This document shows, in pieces, positions 5,961 through 13,230 of a DNA stretch of 20,956 nt. Source of the stretch: Lachnospiraceae bacterium UBA3774 (lineage in GTDB: Bacteria; Bacillota; Clostridia; Lachnospirales; Lachnospiraceae); assembly GCA_002369255.1 (NCBI GenBank), contig DFFO01000090.1, positions 1 to 20,956 of the forward strand. Reading direction: 5' to 3'. The notes below the pieces were generated by a model. It worked only from the letters and a program-made list of their open reading frames with translations. It ran no database searches and was not told the DNA's origin. Each line of letters opens with the position of its first letter. The stretch's first letter is position 1. The position numbers and the translations under genes are program-made.

Positions 5961-7565
5961 ATGGCAAAAATCGATCTTGCTGAGTACGGAATCAGTGATG
6001 TACAGGAAATTGTTCACAATCCGTCCTTTGAAGCTCTTTTTGAGGACGAAATGGATCCTTCCCTTACCGGATACGACAAGGGCACTCTTACCGAGCTCGG
6101 CGCAGTAAACGTAATGACCGGCATTTACACCGGCCGCTCTCCCAAAGACAAATTTATCGTAGTGGATGAGAATTCCGAAAACACCGTATGGTGGACTACT
6201 CCGGAATACCCCAATGATAACCACCGCGCAAGCAAGGAAACCTGGGAAGCAGTAAAAGACCTTGCAAGAAAACAGCTTTCAGGCAAAAAACTTTACGTGG
6301 TTGACGCTTTCTGCGGCGCAAACAAGAACTCGCGCATGGCGGTTCGTTTTATCATGGAAGTCGCATGGCAGGCTCACTTCATCAAAAATATGTTTATCAC
6401 TCCCACAAAAGAGGAGCTTGACGCATTCAAGCCCGATTTTGTAGTTTACAACGCGTCAAAAGCAAAAGTTGAAAACTATAAAGAGCTCGGTCTGAATTCC
6501 GAAACGGCCGTTGTCTTCAATATTACTTCCCGCGAACAGGTTATCCTGAATACATGGTACGGCGGCGAGATGAAAAAAGGCATGTTCTCGATGATGAACT
6601 ATTACCTTCCCCTCAAGGGCATCGCTTCCATGCATTGCTCCGCAAACACCGACATGAACGGCGAAAATACCGCCATCTTCTTTGGCCTTTCGGGCACCGG
6701 AAAAACCACGCTTTCCACCGATCCCAAGCGCCTTCTTATCGGAGATGACGAGCACGGTTGGGACGAAGACGGCGTTTTCAATTTCGAAGGCGGTTGCTAT
6801 GCAAAGGTTATAAATCTCGACAAAGAATCCGAGCCTGATATCTACAATGCAATTCGTCGTAATGCACTTCTTGAAAACGTTACCGTAGATGAAAACGGCA
6901 AGATCGATTTTACGGACAAGAGCGTGACCGAAAATACCCGCGTATCTTATCCTATTACTCATATTGAAAAAATAGTTCGTCCCGTTTCCGCGGGGCCTGC
7001 GGCAAAGGATGTTATTTTCCTCTCCGCGGACGCATTCGGAGTTCTTCCTCCGGTATCGGTTCTGACTCCCGAACAGACGAAGTATTACTTCCTTTCCGGT
7101 TTCACGGCAAAGCTTGCCGGAACCGAGCGCGGCATAGTGGAGCCCACTCCCACGTTTTCGTCTTGCTTTGGTCAGGCGTTTTTGGAGCTGCACCCCACAA
7201 AATATGCGGAAGAGCTCGTTAAAAAGATGGAAGCAAGCAATGCAAGAGCTTATCTGGTAAATACCGGGTGGAACGGCTCCGGAAAACGTATTTCCATCAA
7301 AGACACCCGCGGCATTATCGACGCGATCCTGGAAGGAGCTATTCTTAAGGCTCCCACAAAGACGATCCCGATCTTCAATCTTGCGGTTCCCACGGAGCTT
7401 CCCGGTGTTGATCCGGCTATCCTCGATCCGAGAGATACCTATGCCGACCCTTCACAGTGGGAAGAAAAAGCAAAAGATCTCGCGCAAAGATTTATCAAAA
7501 ACTTCGTTAAATACGAAGGAAACGAAGCAGGAAAAGCTCTCGTTGACGCAGGGCCCAAGCTTTGA
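5961..7565 (+). CDS. pckA: Phosphoenolpyruvate carboxykinase (ATP)
   Basis: PckA interconverts oxaloacetate plus ATP and phosphoenolpyruvate plus CO2 plus ADP. In anaerobes it often runs in the carboxylating direction during succinate or propionate formation; direction here is not shown by sequence. The 534-residue length fits the ATP-dependent class. Seen in order: MTGIYTGRSPKDKF (residues 52-65, substrate-binding Arg), GEMKKGMFSMMNYYLP (about 202-217, with the active-site Lys), the P-loop GLSGTGKTTLS (242-252), LIGDDEHGW (kinase-2/metal Asp, 259-267), FNFEGGCYAKVINL, and RVSYPITHI. The ATG at 5961 is chosen because AAGAGG lies 9 bases upstream and the family N-terminus fits; the ATG at 5928 adds 11 unrelated residues without a binding site. 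It is transcribed alone between its own promoter and a strong terminator. Confidence 0.97.
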   Translation: MAKIDLAEYGISDVQEIVHNPSFEALFEDEMDPSLTGYDKGTLTELGAVNVMTGIYTGRSPKDKFIVVDENSENTVWWTTPEYPNDNHRASKETWEAVKDLARKQLSGKKLYVVDAFCGANKNSRMAVRFIMEVAWQAHFIKNMFITPTKEELDAFKPDFVVYNASKAKVENYKELGLNSETAVVFNITSREQVILNTWYGGEMKKGMFSMMNYYLPLKGIASMHCSANTDMNGENTAIFFGLSGTGKTTLSTDPKRLLIGDDEHGWDEDGVFNFEGGCYAKVINLDKESEPDIYNAIRRNALLENVTVDENGKIDFTDKSVTENTRVSYPITHIEKIVRPVSAGPAAKDVIFLSADAFGVLPPVSVLTPEQTKYYFLSGFTAKLAGTERGIVEPTPTFSSCFGQAFLELHPTKYAEELVKKMEASNARAYLVNTGWNGSGKRISIKDTRGIIDAILEGAILKAPTKTIPIFNLAVPTELPGVDPAILDPRDTYADPSQWEEKAKDLAQRFIKNFVKYEGNEAGKALVDAGPKL

Positions 7566-7577
7566 TATTTTAAATAC

Positions 7578-7610
7578 AAAAAGACAGGCGGATATTTCGC
7601 CTGTCTTTTT
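7578..7610. terminator. Bidirectional terminator between pckA and htpG
   Basis: AAAAAGACAGGCG (7578-7590) pairs perfectly with CGCCTGTCTTTTT (7598-7610) around a 7-base loop. The A-run on one side and T-run on the other make it work for both convergent genes. Confidence 0.9.
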
Positions 7611-7639
7611 TGTTTCTGCGAGATAACGCCGGCAGCCTA

Positions 7640-9595
7640 TCAGTCAAGCATTAAATCGCAAATCATTTCGCTGATCTCGACTGCATTGTCTATCGACAGT
7701 CCGCTGATCAGCCGCGCCTGCGAATAAATGATCTTCGCGTATTTTCCGAGCTTTTCTTTGTCGGTGTCATACAGATTTTTCAGTCTTTCGGCTATCGGAT
7801 GATTCATATTGATCTCAAGTACCAGCTCTGCTTTCGGCGCACCTTTCGAAGATCCGGGCATCTTGCTGAGCGTTTTTTCCATATTGACGGAAATCTCTCC
7901 TTCGCTCGAAAGACAAGCCGGATGCTTGCCGAGGGTATTTGTAAACCTCACCTCTCCGACCGCGCCGCCGAGCTCTTCTTTTATAAAATCAAACATTGAT
8001 TTTGCGCCGTCGTTTTCATTTTTTAAAAGTTCTTTTTCGGCTTCCGTGGAGAGATCCACTTTGTCAGCCGTAACGTTGACAAATTCTTTTTCTTTGTATG
8101 TCTGCAGCATTTTGAGCGCAAACTCATCCACTTCCTCGGTCAGGAAAAGGACCTCGTAGCCTTTTCCCATAACGGCTTCTACCTGAGGGAGCAGCTTCAT
8201 CGCCTGTACGCTCTCACCTGCCACGTAATAAATGGCCTTTTGGTCTTCCTTCATCCTTCCGACATATTCTTCAAGCGTGACCTGCTTTTCTTCCGCCGAT
8301 GATTTGAACAGCAAAAGATCCTGCAGCGTCTCTTTGTGCATGCCGAAATCGCTGTATACGCCGTATTTAAGCTGTGTTCCGAATGCTTCATAGAACTTCT
8401 CATACGTCTCGCGCTCGCCGCTGAGCATCTTTTTAAGTTCAGAGGCAACCTTTTTCTCAACTGCCTTTGCGATGACCTTCAGCTGGCGGTCATGCTGCAA
8501 TATTTCTCTGGAAATATTCAGGGAAAGATCCGAACTGTCAACCAGGCCTCTTACAAAGCTGAAGTAATCCGGAACAAGCTCCTTGCACTTGTCCATAATA
8601 AGCACGCCGCTCGAATAAAGCTGAAGCCCTTTTTCATAATCTCTGCTGTAATAATTGTAAGGGGCATGTCCGGGAATGAAAAGCAGCGCTTCAAATTCCG
8701 ACGTGCCTTCACTTTTCTGACGGATAACCCTGATGGGCTTTTCGTAATCAAAAAATTTGTCACGATAGAAGCTCGCGTATTCTTCGTCGGTGACCTCGCT
8801 CTGCGCGCGTTTCCAAATCGGAATCATGCTGTTGAGCGTTTCATCTTCCGAATACTGTTCATACTCCGGCTTGTCTTCCGGAGACCCTTCCTTTTTGCGG
8901 GATTTTGTAACCGTCATTTTTATCGGATAATGAATATAATCACTGTATTTTTTTACAAGCTCACGGATCTTCCATTCGTCCAGGAATTCGCTGTAATTCT
9001 CGTCTTCCGTGTCAGACTTTATGTGGAGCGTGATCTTCGTGCCGTTTTCAGCTTTTTCACATTCTTCAATGGTATATCCGTCCACACCCTTTGACTGCCA
9101 GCGGGTTGCTGTTTCTTCGTCATAGGCACGGCTCTCTACCGTAATACAGTCGCTGACCATAAATGCCGAATAAAATCCTACGCCGAACTGTCCGATGATA
9201 TCTACCGGCTTTTGTTGGGTATCACTATTATTTTTGCCGACATTCGCGTCCTCATCGGCGGTTTCATCTTCTTTCATATTTTCATTTTTGAAATCAAACG
9301 AACCGCTCTTTGCGATAGTTCCAAGGTTCTTTTCCAGTTCCTGAGCCGTCATGCCGCAGCCGTTGTCGGAAATGGTAAGCGTTCTCTCATTCTTATCCGC
9401 TTCAATGCGTATTACGTATTCATCCAGACCGATCTTTACGCTATCGTCAGTAAGCGATCTGAAACGCAGCTTGTCGCAGGCGTCGCTCGCATTTGAAATG
9501 AGCTCGCGAAGAAAAACCTCCTTATGAGTATAAATGGAATTGATCATCATATCCAAAAGCTTTTTGGATTCTGTTTTAAATTGTTTTTTTGCCAT
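7640..9595 (-). CDS. htpG: Hsp90-family molecular chaperone HtpG
   Basis: HtpG is the bacterial Hsp90, an ATP-driven cytoplasmic dimeric chaperone. The 651-residue length is normal. The N-terminal GHKL ATPase shows FLRELISNASDACDKLR (Glu31, Asn35), ISDNGCGMT (Asp77) and IIGQFGVGFYSAFMV (from about 134). Middle- and C-terminal motifs follow, for example SLNISREILQ and NMNHPIAERL. A very acidic, polar stretch at about 104-131 (MKEDETADEDANVG, NNSDTQQ) lengthens the ATP-lid region compared with E. coli. Start: ATG 9595 matches the family N-terminus (MAKKQFKTES); an in-frame TTG at 9613 overlaps the likely binding site AAGGGA, which is about 10 bases from the ATG. The gene is monocistronic, divergent from the DUF308 gene, and has a 5' inverted repeat that may regulate it. 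Confidence 0.96.
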   Translation of the reverse strand: MAKKQFKTESKKLLDMMINSIYTHKEVFLRELISNASDACDKLRFRSLTDDSVKIGLDEYVIRIEADKNERTLTISDNGCGMTAQELEKNLGTIAKSGSFDFKNENMKEDETADEDANVGKNNSDTQQKPVDIIGQFGVGFYSAFMVSDCITVESRAYDEETATRWQSKGVDGYTIEECEKAENGTKITLHIKSDTEDENYSEFLDEWKIRELVKKYSDYIHYPIKMTVTKSRKKEGSPEDKPEYEQYSEDETLNSMIPIWKRAQSEVTDEEYASFYRDKFFDYEKPIRVIRQKSEGTSEFEALLFIPGHAPYNYYSRDYEKGLQLYSSGVLIMDKCKELVPDYFSFVRGLVDSSDLSLNISREILQHDRQLKVIAKAVEKKVASELKKMLSGERETYEKFYEAFGTQLKYGVYSDFGMHKETLQDLLLFKSSAEEKQVTLEEYVGRMKEDQKAIYYVAGESVQAMKLLPQVEAVMGKGYEVLFLTEEVDEFALKMLQTYKEKEFVNVTADKVDLSTEAEKELLKNENDGAKSMFDFIKEELGGAVGEVRFTNTLGKHPACLSSEGEISVNMEKTLSKMPGSSKGAPKAELVLEINMNHPIAERLKNLYDTDKEKLGKYAKIIYSQARLISGLSIDNAVEISEMICDLMLD

Positions 9596-9624
9596 AACCA
9601 AGCGTCCCTTCAAAAAAATTTGTT

Positions 9625-9642
9625 CACGCTTTTATCAGCGTG
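9625..9642 (-). promoter_or_regulatory. Inverted repeat in the htpG 5' leader
   Basis: CACGCT (9625-9630) and AGCGTG (9637-9642) form a perfect 6-6-6 dyad immediately downstream of the htpG -10. It differs from the CIRCE element (TTAGCACTC-N9-GAGTGCTAA). It could be an operator or an RNA hairpin. Confidence 0.5.
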
Positions 9643-9649
9643 CCTTAAC

Positions 9650-9655
9650 ATTATA
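9650..9655 (-). promoter_or_regulatory. -10 element of the htpG promoter
   Basis: A perfect TATAAT on the minus strand lies 55 bp upstream of the htpG start. The -35 region around 9672-9678 is A/T-rich but poor, so strength may depend on a regulator. Confidence 0.5.
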
Positions 9656-9707
9656 CTATTTTAACCGGGATTATTTATAAAAAAACGCTTAAAAATAATT
9701 ATTTTTC

Positions 9708-9716
9708 TGTTATTAT
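9708..9716 (+). promoter_or_regulatory. Extended -10 promoter of the DUF308 gene
   Basis: TG-T-TATTAT at 9708-9716 is an extended -10 28 bp before the start codon at 9744. No recognisable -35 is present, as is common for extended -10 promoters. Confidence 0.5.
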
Positions 9717-9743
9717 AGAAAAAAACATCAGGAGGTTTTCCAT

Positions 9744-10337
9744 ATGGGAGAAAAACTGAAAGCTCTTTTCAGAAGTTATCTTTTTGACGGTATTTTGCTG
9801 ATAATACTGGGAATAATGCTTTTATTATGGCCTGAATCAGCGCTTGCCGTTCTTTGCACGATCATCGGCTGTACCCTGATAGTGCTCAGCCTTTTCAAAT
9901 TTATTTCCTTCTTTTCAGACGTAAGCGGACTTCGCAGCGGAGGCGTGCTTTTTGTCGGTCTGCTTCAGCTGGTAGCCGGAATAGCGCTTGTTGTAAATCC
10001 GGGCTTTTTTATCGCCTGGTTCCAAATCATAGTCGGAATAATGCTTTTTTACGGAGCTGTTTTGCTCTTCGTCAATGCATGGGATCTTCGTTACGCCAAA
10101 GGCTCCGAATTTGCCGCAACCATTATTTTCGCAGTCCTTATGCTGATCCTTGCTGTTATAATCATCATAAATCCGATTTCATTTGCAGCCTTTATAGTTT
10201 CGCTTGAAGGCATATCTCTTATCATTGAAGGTCTTTCCATGGTGATCTTCCTTCACAGAGTCAAAAGAGTTGCAGAAAAAGTAGAAAAGGCAGCCACAGA
10301 TGATGAAAACATCATTGACGCAGAAGAGGTTGAATAA
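9744..10337 (+). CDS. DUF308/HdeD-like integral membrane protein
   Basis: This 197-residue protein has six hydrophobic segments, at about 12-29, 33-56, 67-85, 88-110, 122-142 and 147-170. They are arranged as three pairs, with a Pro after each odd helix (WPESAL at 29-34, NPGFFI at 85-90, NPISFA at 143-148). That is the internal three-fold repeat of the DUF308/HdeD family. HdeD is linked to acid resistance in E. coli, but the molecular function of the family is not established. The C-terminal tail (RVKRVAEKVEKAATDDENIIDAEEVE) is cytoplasmic in style, first basic then acidic. AGGAGG lies 8 bases before the ATG. The gene is single, with an extended -10 promoter and its own terminators, and diverges from htpG. 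A shared envelope or heat stress role is only a guess. Confidence 0.85.
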   Translation: MGEKLKALFRSYLFDGILLIILGIMLLLWPESALAVLCTIIGCTLIVLSLFKFISFFSDVSGLRSGGVLFVGLLQLVAGIALVVNPGFFIAWFQIIVGIMLFYGAVLLFVNAWDLRYAKGSEFAATIIFAVLMLILAVIIIINPISFAAFIVSLEGISLIIEGLSMVIFLHRVKRVAEKVEKAATDDENIIDAEEVE

Positions 10338-10343
10338 AAACGC

Positions 10344-10370
10344 GGCGGGCTGATCAACCCGCCAGTTTTA
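10344..10370 (+). terminator. Hairpin after the DUF308 gene
   Basis: GGCGGG (10344-10349) pairs with CCCGCC (10358-10363), followed by AGTTTTA. The T-run is short, so this may be a weak terminator or an mRNA 3'-end stabiliser ahead of the stronger one at 10379-10407. Confidence 0.5.
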
Positions 10371-10378
10371 TCCGCAAA

Positions 10379-10407
10379 AAAAGACGAGCCGAAAAAGCTC
10401 GTCTTTT
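10379..10407. terminator. Bidirectional terminator between DUF308 and NlpC/P60 genes
   Basis: AAAAGACGAGC (10379-10389) pairs perfectly with GCTCGTCTTTT (10397-10407) around a 7-base loop. It serves the rightward DUF308 gene and the leftward NlpC/P60 operon. Confidence 0.9.
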
Positions 10408-10424
10408 GTATTTGAAAATAATTA

Positions 10425-11699
10425 TCAGTCACCCCAGGGATTTACTATGCACTTGACTGAGCGATAGTTCCAGGTGGAGTATTTTGTGTTCGGATTGCTG
10501 CTTGCGGAAGAGCAGTGAACTACAGTATCGTCTCCGATATAAATAGCCACGTGTCCGCTGTAGCAAACGATATCTCCCGGGCGCATCTCGCTTGAGGAAA
10601 CTCTCTCTCCGCTGCTGCGAAGATCATACGAATTTCTCGCGACGCTGATACCGTATTTGGCAAATATCATATGTACAAAGCCCGAACAGTCAGTTCCGGA
10701 TTTCAGGCTGTTTCCGCCGTAAACGTATCTCAGATTTCCGACAAACGAGCACGCATAGTTGCAAAGCGACTCACGTCTTGAAGAAACCGAACCTGCGCTC
10801 GAACCCGCGGAAGCAGTAGTGGATTTCTTGGTGCTTGAGCTCGATTTCTTGGTGCTTGAAGAAGACTTCTTGGACGTGGCCTTGCGTGCCGCCTCCCTGG
10901 AAGCTTCCTTTGACGCCTCGATGCTTTCGCGGCGCGCTTCCTCTTCGGCCTCGCGGCGCAGTCTCTCGAGCTCCGCCTGTCTGGCAAGCTCCGCCTGCTC
11001 TTCCTCTATGGAAATAGCTTCTTTGAATTTGATACTCAGTTCTACGTAATCTTTCAGTACATAGCCCTCAAGATCATCGTCGATCGAAAGCTTGATAAAG
11101 TCGTCTTTTTCACCGACAACTACGTATTTTTCCTCTGCGGAAAGCAGTGAAACCGTTTCACTCTCCAGCGAAGGCTTTTCTCTGAGCCTTAAAGTCTCGG
11201 GATTTATCGTCGCATACATGGTGCTGACGGTCGAGGCGATATCCTCGGCTTCCGAGCCGGTCAGGAAATACTTTGCTTTTATATAACCCTTGCAGCTGCC
11301 GGAATGAATCTTGTACCAGGTTCCGTCCTCGTTTTCAACGGTATCGTCGATATAAGCGCCTGAGTTGTTGTATATCTTTCCGACGATTTCCGATTCGGCG
11401 TCCGGCTGCGTACGGATATTTACGTAATTTTCCACGGTAGTTATAGCAATGTCCTTGTAAAGACCGCTATGTCCGGCAAGACGCGCTTCCAGCGCCAAGA
11501 TCGCCGGGTGCTCCGTATTTGAATTGTCTGTACGAGTAAGCGTGCCGAGAGAAATACCGGCCTCAAAAATACCGGACTCCTGCTCCTCTGAATCGCTTCC
11601 GACAGGCTGACTTCCAAGCGTTGTCGCAAGAACATCATTCGAAGTGAATACTCCGAGAATTATGGAAAGCGCAAGTGCGCATGAAATAAACTTTTTCAA
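10425..11699 (-). CDS. Secreted NlpC/P60 peptidoglycan hydrolase with two SH3 domains (second paralogue)
   Basis: This 424-residue exported enzyme probably cuts stem peptides of peptidoglycan. Order of parts: signal peptide about 1-25 (KKFISCALALSIILGVFTS); SH3b-like domains at about 83-148 (VNIRTQPDAESEIVG, GTWYKI, GYIKAKYF) and 160-222 (LRLREKPS, GYVLKDYVEL); a Glu/Arg-rich helical segment 228-275; a Ser/Lys/Thr linker 276-308; and the NlpC/P60 domain 309-424 with catalytic Cys338 (TDCSGFV), His383 (GHVAIYIG) and a third polar residue, probably His395. The start is TTG at 11699, with AGGAGG 7 bases upstream; no ATG is suitable. It begins 22 bp after the stop of its paralogue and should be co-transcribed. 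The two copies share the domain plan and almost the same last 40 residues (STWNYRSV). The linkers differ. Confidence 0.93.
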   Translation of the reverse strand: MKKFISCALALSIILGVFTSNDVLATTLGSQPVGSDSEEQESGIFEAGISLGTLTRTDNSNTEHPAILALEARLAGHSGLYKDIAITTVENYVNIRTQPDAESEIVGKIYNNSGAYIDDTVENEDGTWYKIHSGSCKGYIKAKYFLTGSEAEDIASTVSTMYATINPETLRLREKPSLESETVSLLSAEEKYVVVGEKDDFIKLSIDDDLEGYVLKDYVELSIKFKEAISIEEEQAELARQAELERLRREAEEEARRESIEASKEASREAARKATSKKSSSSTKKSSSSTKKSTTASAGSSAGSVSSRRESLCNYACSFVGNLRYVYGGNSLKSGTDCSGFVHMIFAKYGISVARNSYDLRSSGERVSSSEMRPGDIVCYSGHVAIYIGDDTVVHCSSASSNPNTKYSTWNYRSVKCIVNPWGD

Positions 11700-11721
11700 A
11701 ACAATTCCTCCTCGCTTCGGA

Positions 11722-13116
11722 TCAATCGCCTATGACATTGCGAATACTGATCACACTGCGATAATTCCAGGTCGAAATCCTCGTATTGGGATTGGCTTTC
11801 GGTGACGAACAATGAATGACCTCTCCGTCTCCGATATAAATAGCTATATGACCTCCGTAATAAACCAGGTCTCCCGGACGCATATCAGACGCGCTGACTT
11901 CTTTTCCGCAATATCCCTGGCGGTCAGAGACTCTCGGAAGATTGATCCCAAACTTCATATATATCTGCTGAACGAAGCCCGAACAGTCCGTTCCCGTCTC
12001 AAGGCTGTCGCCGCCGAGAACATATTTGAGCTTTCCGTAGTACTTCATCGCCTCTGCGACAATGGCGTCTCTCTTGGCCGAAGAATGATTTTTGCCCGGC
12101 CCTTGCGTTTCGGCAGCTTTGGTCGTCGCCTTGGTAGTTTCTTTGGCCTTTGTGGTTTCTTTGGCTTTTGTTGTCTCCTTGGCTTTGGTGGTTTCCTTGG
12201 CTTTGGTGGTCTTTGCCGCGGCTTTTGAAGCGGCTATGCTCTCCTGCTCGGCAAGCTTTCTGGCGGCTTCTTCTGCCTGAGCCTTGCGTCTGGCTTCTTC
12301 GGCAAGCTTTGCCTGCTCTTCCTCTATAGAGATAGCCTCTTCGTAATCTACAGATATTTCAATATAATCGTTGTGTACGTAGCCTTCTATATCATTGTCG
12401 ATAATGATCTTTGAAAACTCGGGTCCGCACTCTTCAACAGTATATTTTTCGTCTCTCGAAAGCACTGTAATGGTAGCGCTGCCGAGATCCGGAGATTTTC
12501 TCAGCCTGAGACTTTCCGTCCTAATGGTGGCACTGACGTAGCCGACCTCAAGGGCAAGCGTTTCCGCTTCCTTTCCGGTCACAAAATACTGCGCCTTTAT
12601 ATAGCCTTCTACCGATCCGGATTTTATTTTGTACCACGTCCCGTCCTCCGCTTCCACGGTATCGAGTATGGTAGCGGCGGCATTGTTGTATATCTTGCCG
12701 AGAACCTTTCCTTCCGCACTCGCCTTGCTGCGGATATTTACATAGCTCTCGACTTTTGAAATTGCAAGATTATTATATAATGAATTCTCATCGGCTTCAA
12801 GGCGCTTTAACATAGCTTCTATGACAGGTGGTTCCGTTTCGGCCTGCGCCGTCACTGCCGCTGCCGCCACAGCCTTCGGGTCTCCGAGTCTTACGGCAAG
12901 GTCTGCGAGCTTTGCAGCGGAAGCGAGGGGAACTTCGTTTGCAAGATCGATCTCGCTCACGCTCCCTGTCTGCATAATCGAAGCTACGCCGGCCATCGCA
13001 AGCTCGTCCTCTGCTCCGGCAGTATCGGCAAAAGCCGTTGCAGAGAAAGACGAAAAAGCCGTACCAATGCACAGCGTCAAAGTCATTATTCTGTTAAAAA
13101 TAATCCTACTCTTCAT
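11722..13116 (-). CDS. Secreted NlpC/P60 peptidoglycan hydrolase with two SH3 domains (first paralogue)
   Basis: This 464-residue exported hydrolase is first in a two-gene operon. Signal peptide about 1-30 (ends SATAFA); an Ala/Glu-rich region 31-110 not shared with the paralogue; SH3b-like domains at about 118-181 (VNIRSKASAEGKVLG, GTWYKI, GYIKAQYF) and 195-256; a charged helix 262-300; a Thr/Lys linker with six-residue TTKAKE repeats 303-332; NlpC/P60 domain about 345-464 with Cys378 (TDCSGFV), His423 (GHIAIYIG) and His435. The ATG at 13116 is preceded by an in-frame stop and has no Shine-Dalgarno sequence. The next in-frame ATG (13086) has none at normal distance either and would shorten the signal peptide. 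A consensus promoter lies 40 bp upstream, with a WalR-like box in the leader, which suits a wall hydrolase under WalRK control. Confidence 0.93.
   Translation of the reverse strand: MKSRIIFNRIMTLTLCIGTAFSSFSATAFADTAGAEDELAMAGVASIMQTGSVSEIDLANEVPLASAAKLADLAVRLGDPKAVAAAAVTAQAETEPPVIEAMLKRLEADENSLYNNLAISKVESYVNIRSKASAEGKVLGKIYNNAAATILDTVEAEDGTWYKIKSGSVEGYIKAQYFVTGKEAETLALEVGYVSATIRTESLRLRKSPDLGSATITVLSRDEKYTVEECGPEFSKIIIDNDIEGYVHNDYIEISVDYEEAISIEEEQAKLAEEARRKAQAEEAARKLAEQESIAASKAAAKTTKAKETTKAKETTKAKETTKAKETTKATTKAAETQGPGKNHSSAKRDAIVAEAMKYYGKLKYVLGGDSLETGTDCSGFVQQIYMKFGINLPRVSDRQGYCGKEVSASDMRPGDLVYYGGHIAIYIGDGEVIHCSSPKANPNTRISTWNYRSVISIRNVIGD
12121..12210 (-). repeat. 18-bp coding repeats (Thr-Lys linker)
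   Basis: Five near-identical 18-bp steps encode TTKAKE in the linker between the SH3 and NlpC/P60 domains of the first paralogue. Such repeats change copy number by slippage and vary the distance between the wall-binding and catalytic parts. Extracellular Thr/Lys-rich linkers are also possible glycosylation sites. Confidence 0.85.
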
Positions 13117-13128
13117 AATTATTCAAAT

Positions 13129-13145
13129 ATTACGCAAATGTTACA
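13129..13145 (-). promoter_or_regulatory. WalR-box-like site
   Basis: On the minus strand TGTAAC-ATTTG-CGTAAT matches the WalR (YycF) consensus TGTWAH-N5-TGTWAH at 11 of 12 positions. It lies from about +4 to +20 relative to the predicted start of transcription, a position more typical of repression than activation. Confidence 0.5.
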
Positions 13146-13155
13146 ATGTCCCTTG

Positions 13156-13184
13156 ATTATACCGATTTTGCCACATTATGTCAA
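13156..13184 (-). promoter_or_regulatory. Consensus sigmaA promoter of the NlpC/P60 operon
   Basis: TTGACA (13184-13179), exactly 17 bp, then TATAAT (13161-13156) on the minus strand: a perfect match to the housekeeping consensus. It begins 15 bp downstream of the RNase J terminator stem. Expected start of transcription is near 13149. Confidence 0.9.
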
Positions 13185-13198
13185 GGCTATAAAGAAAG

Positions 13199-13225
13199 AA
13201 AAATCCCGGTGTTTTCGGGATTTTT
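13199..13225 (-). terminator. Terminator of the rnj operon
   Basis: The stem AAAAATCCCG (13199-13208) with CGGGATTTTT (13216-13225), 7-base loop, lies just after the RNase J stop. On the minus strand it is followed by TTTTTC and further T-rich sequence. Confidence 0.88.
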
Positions 13226-13230
13226 TGTCT

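Noticed and set aside
6456..7193. 245-residue leftward frame opposite pckA
   Set aside because: Antisense to a strongly conserved enzyme, without family motifs.
8336..9094. 252-residue rightward frame opposite htpG
   Set aside because: Fully antisense to a conserved chaperone gene, with no binding site or recognisable domain.
9625..9642. CIRCE (HrcA) operator at htpG
   Set aside because: The dyad is CACGCT-N6-AGCGTG, not the CIRCE sequence.
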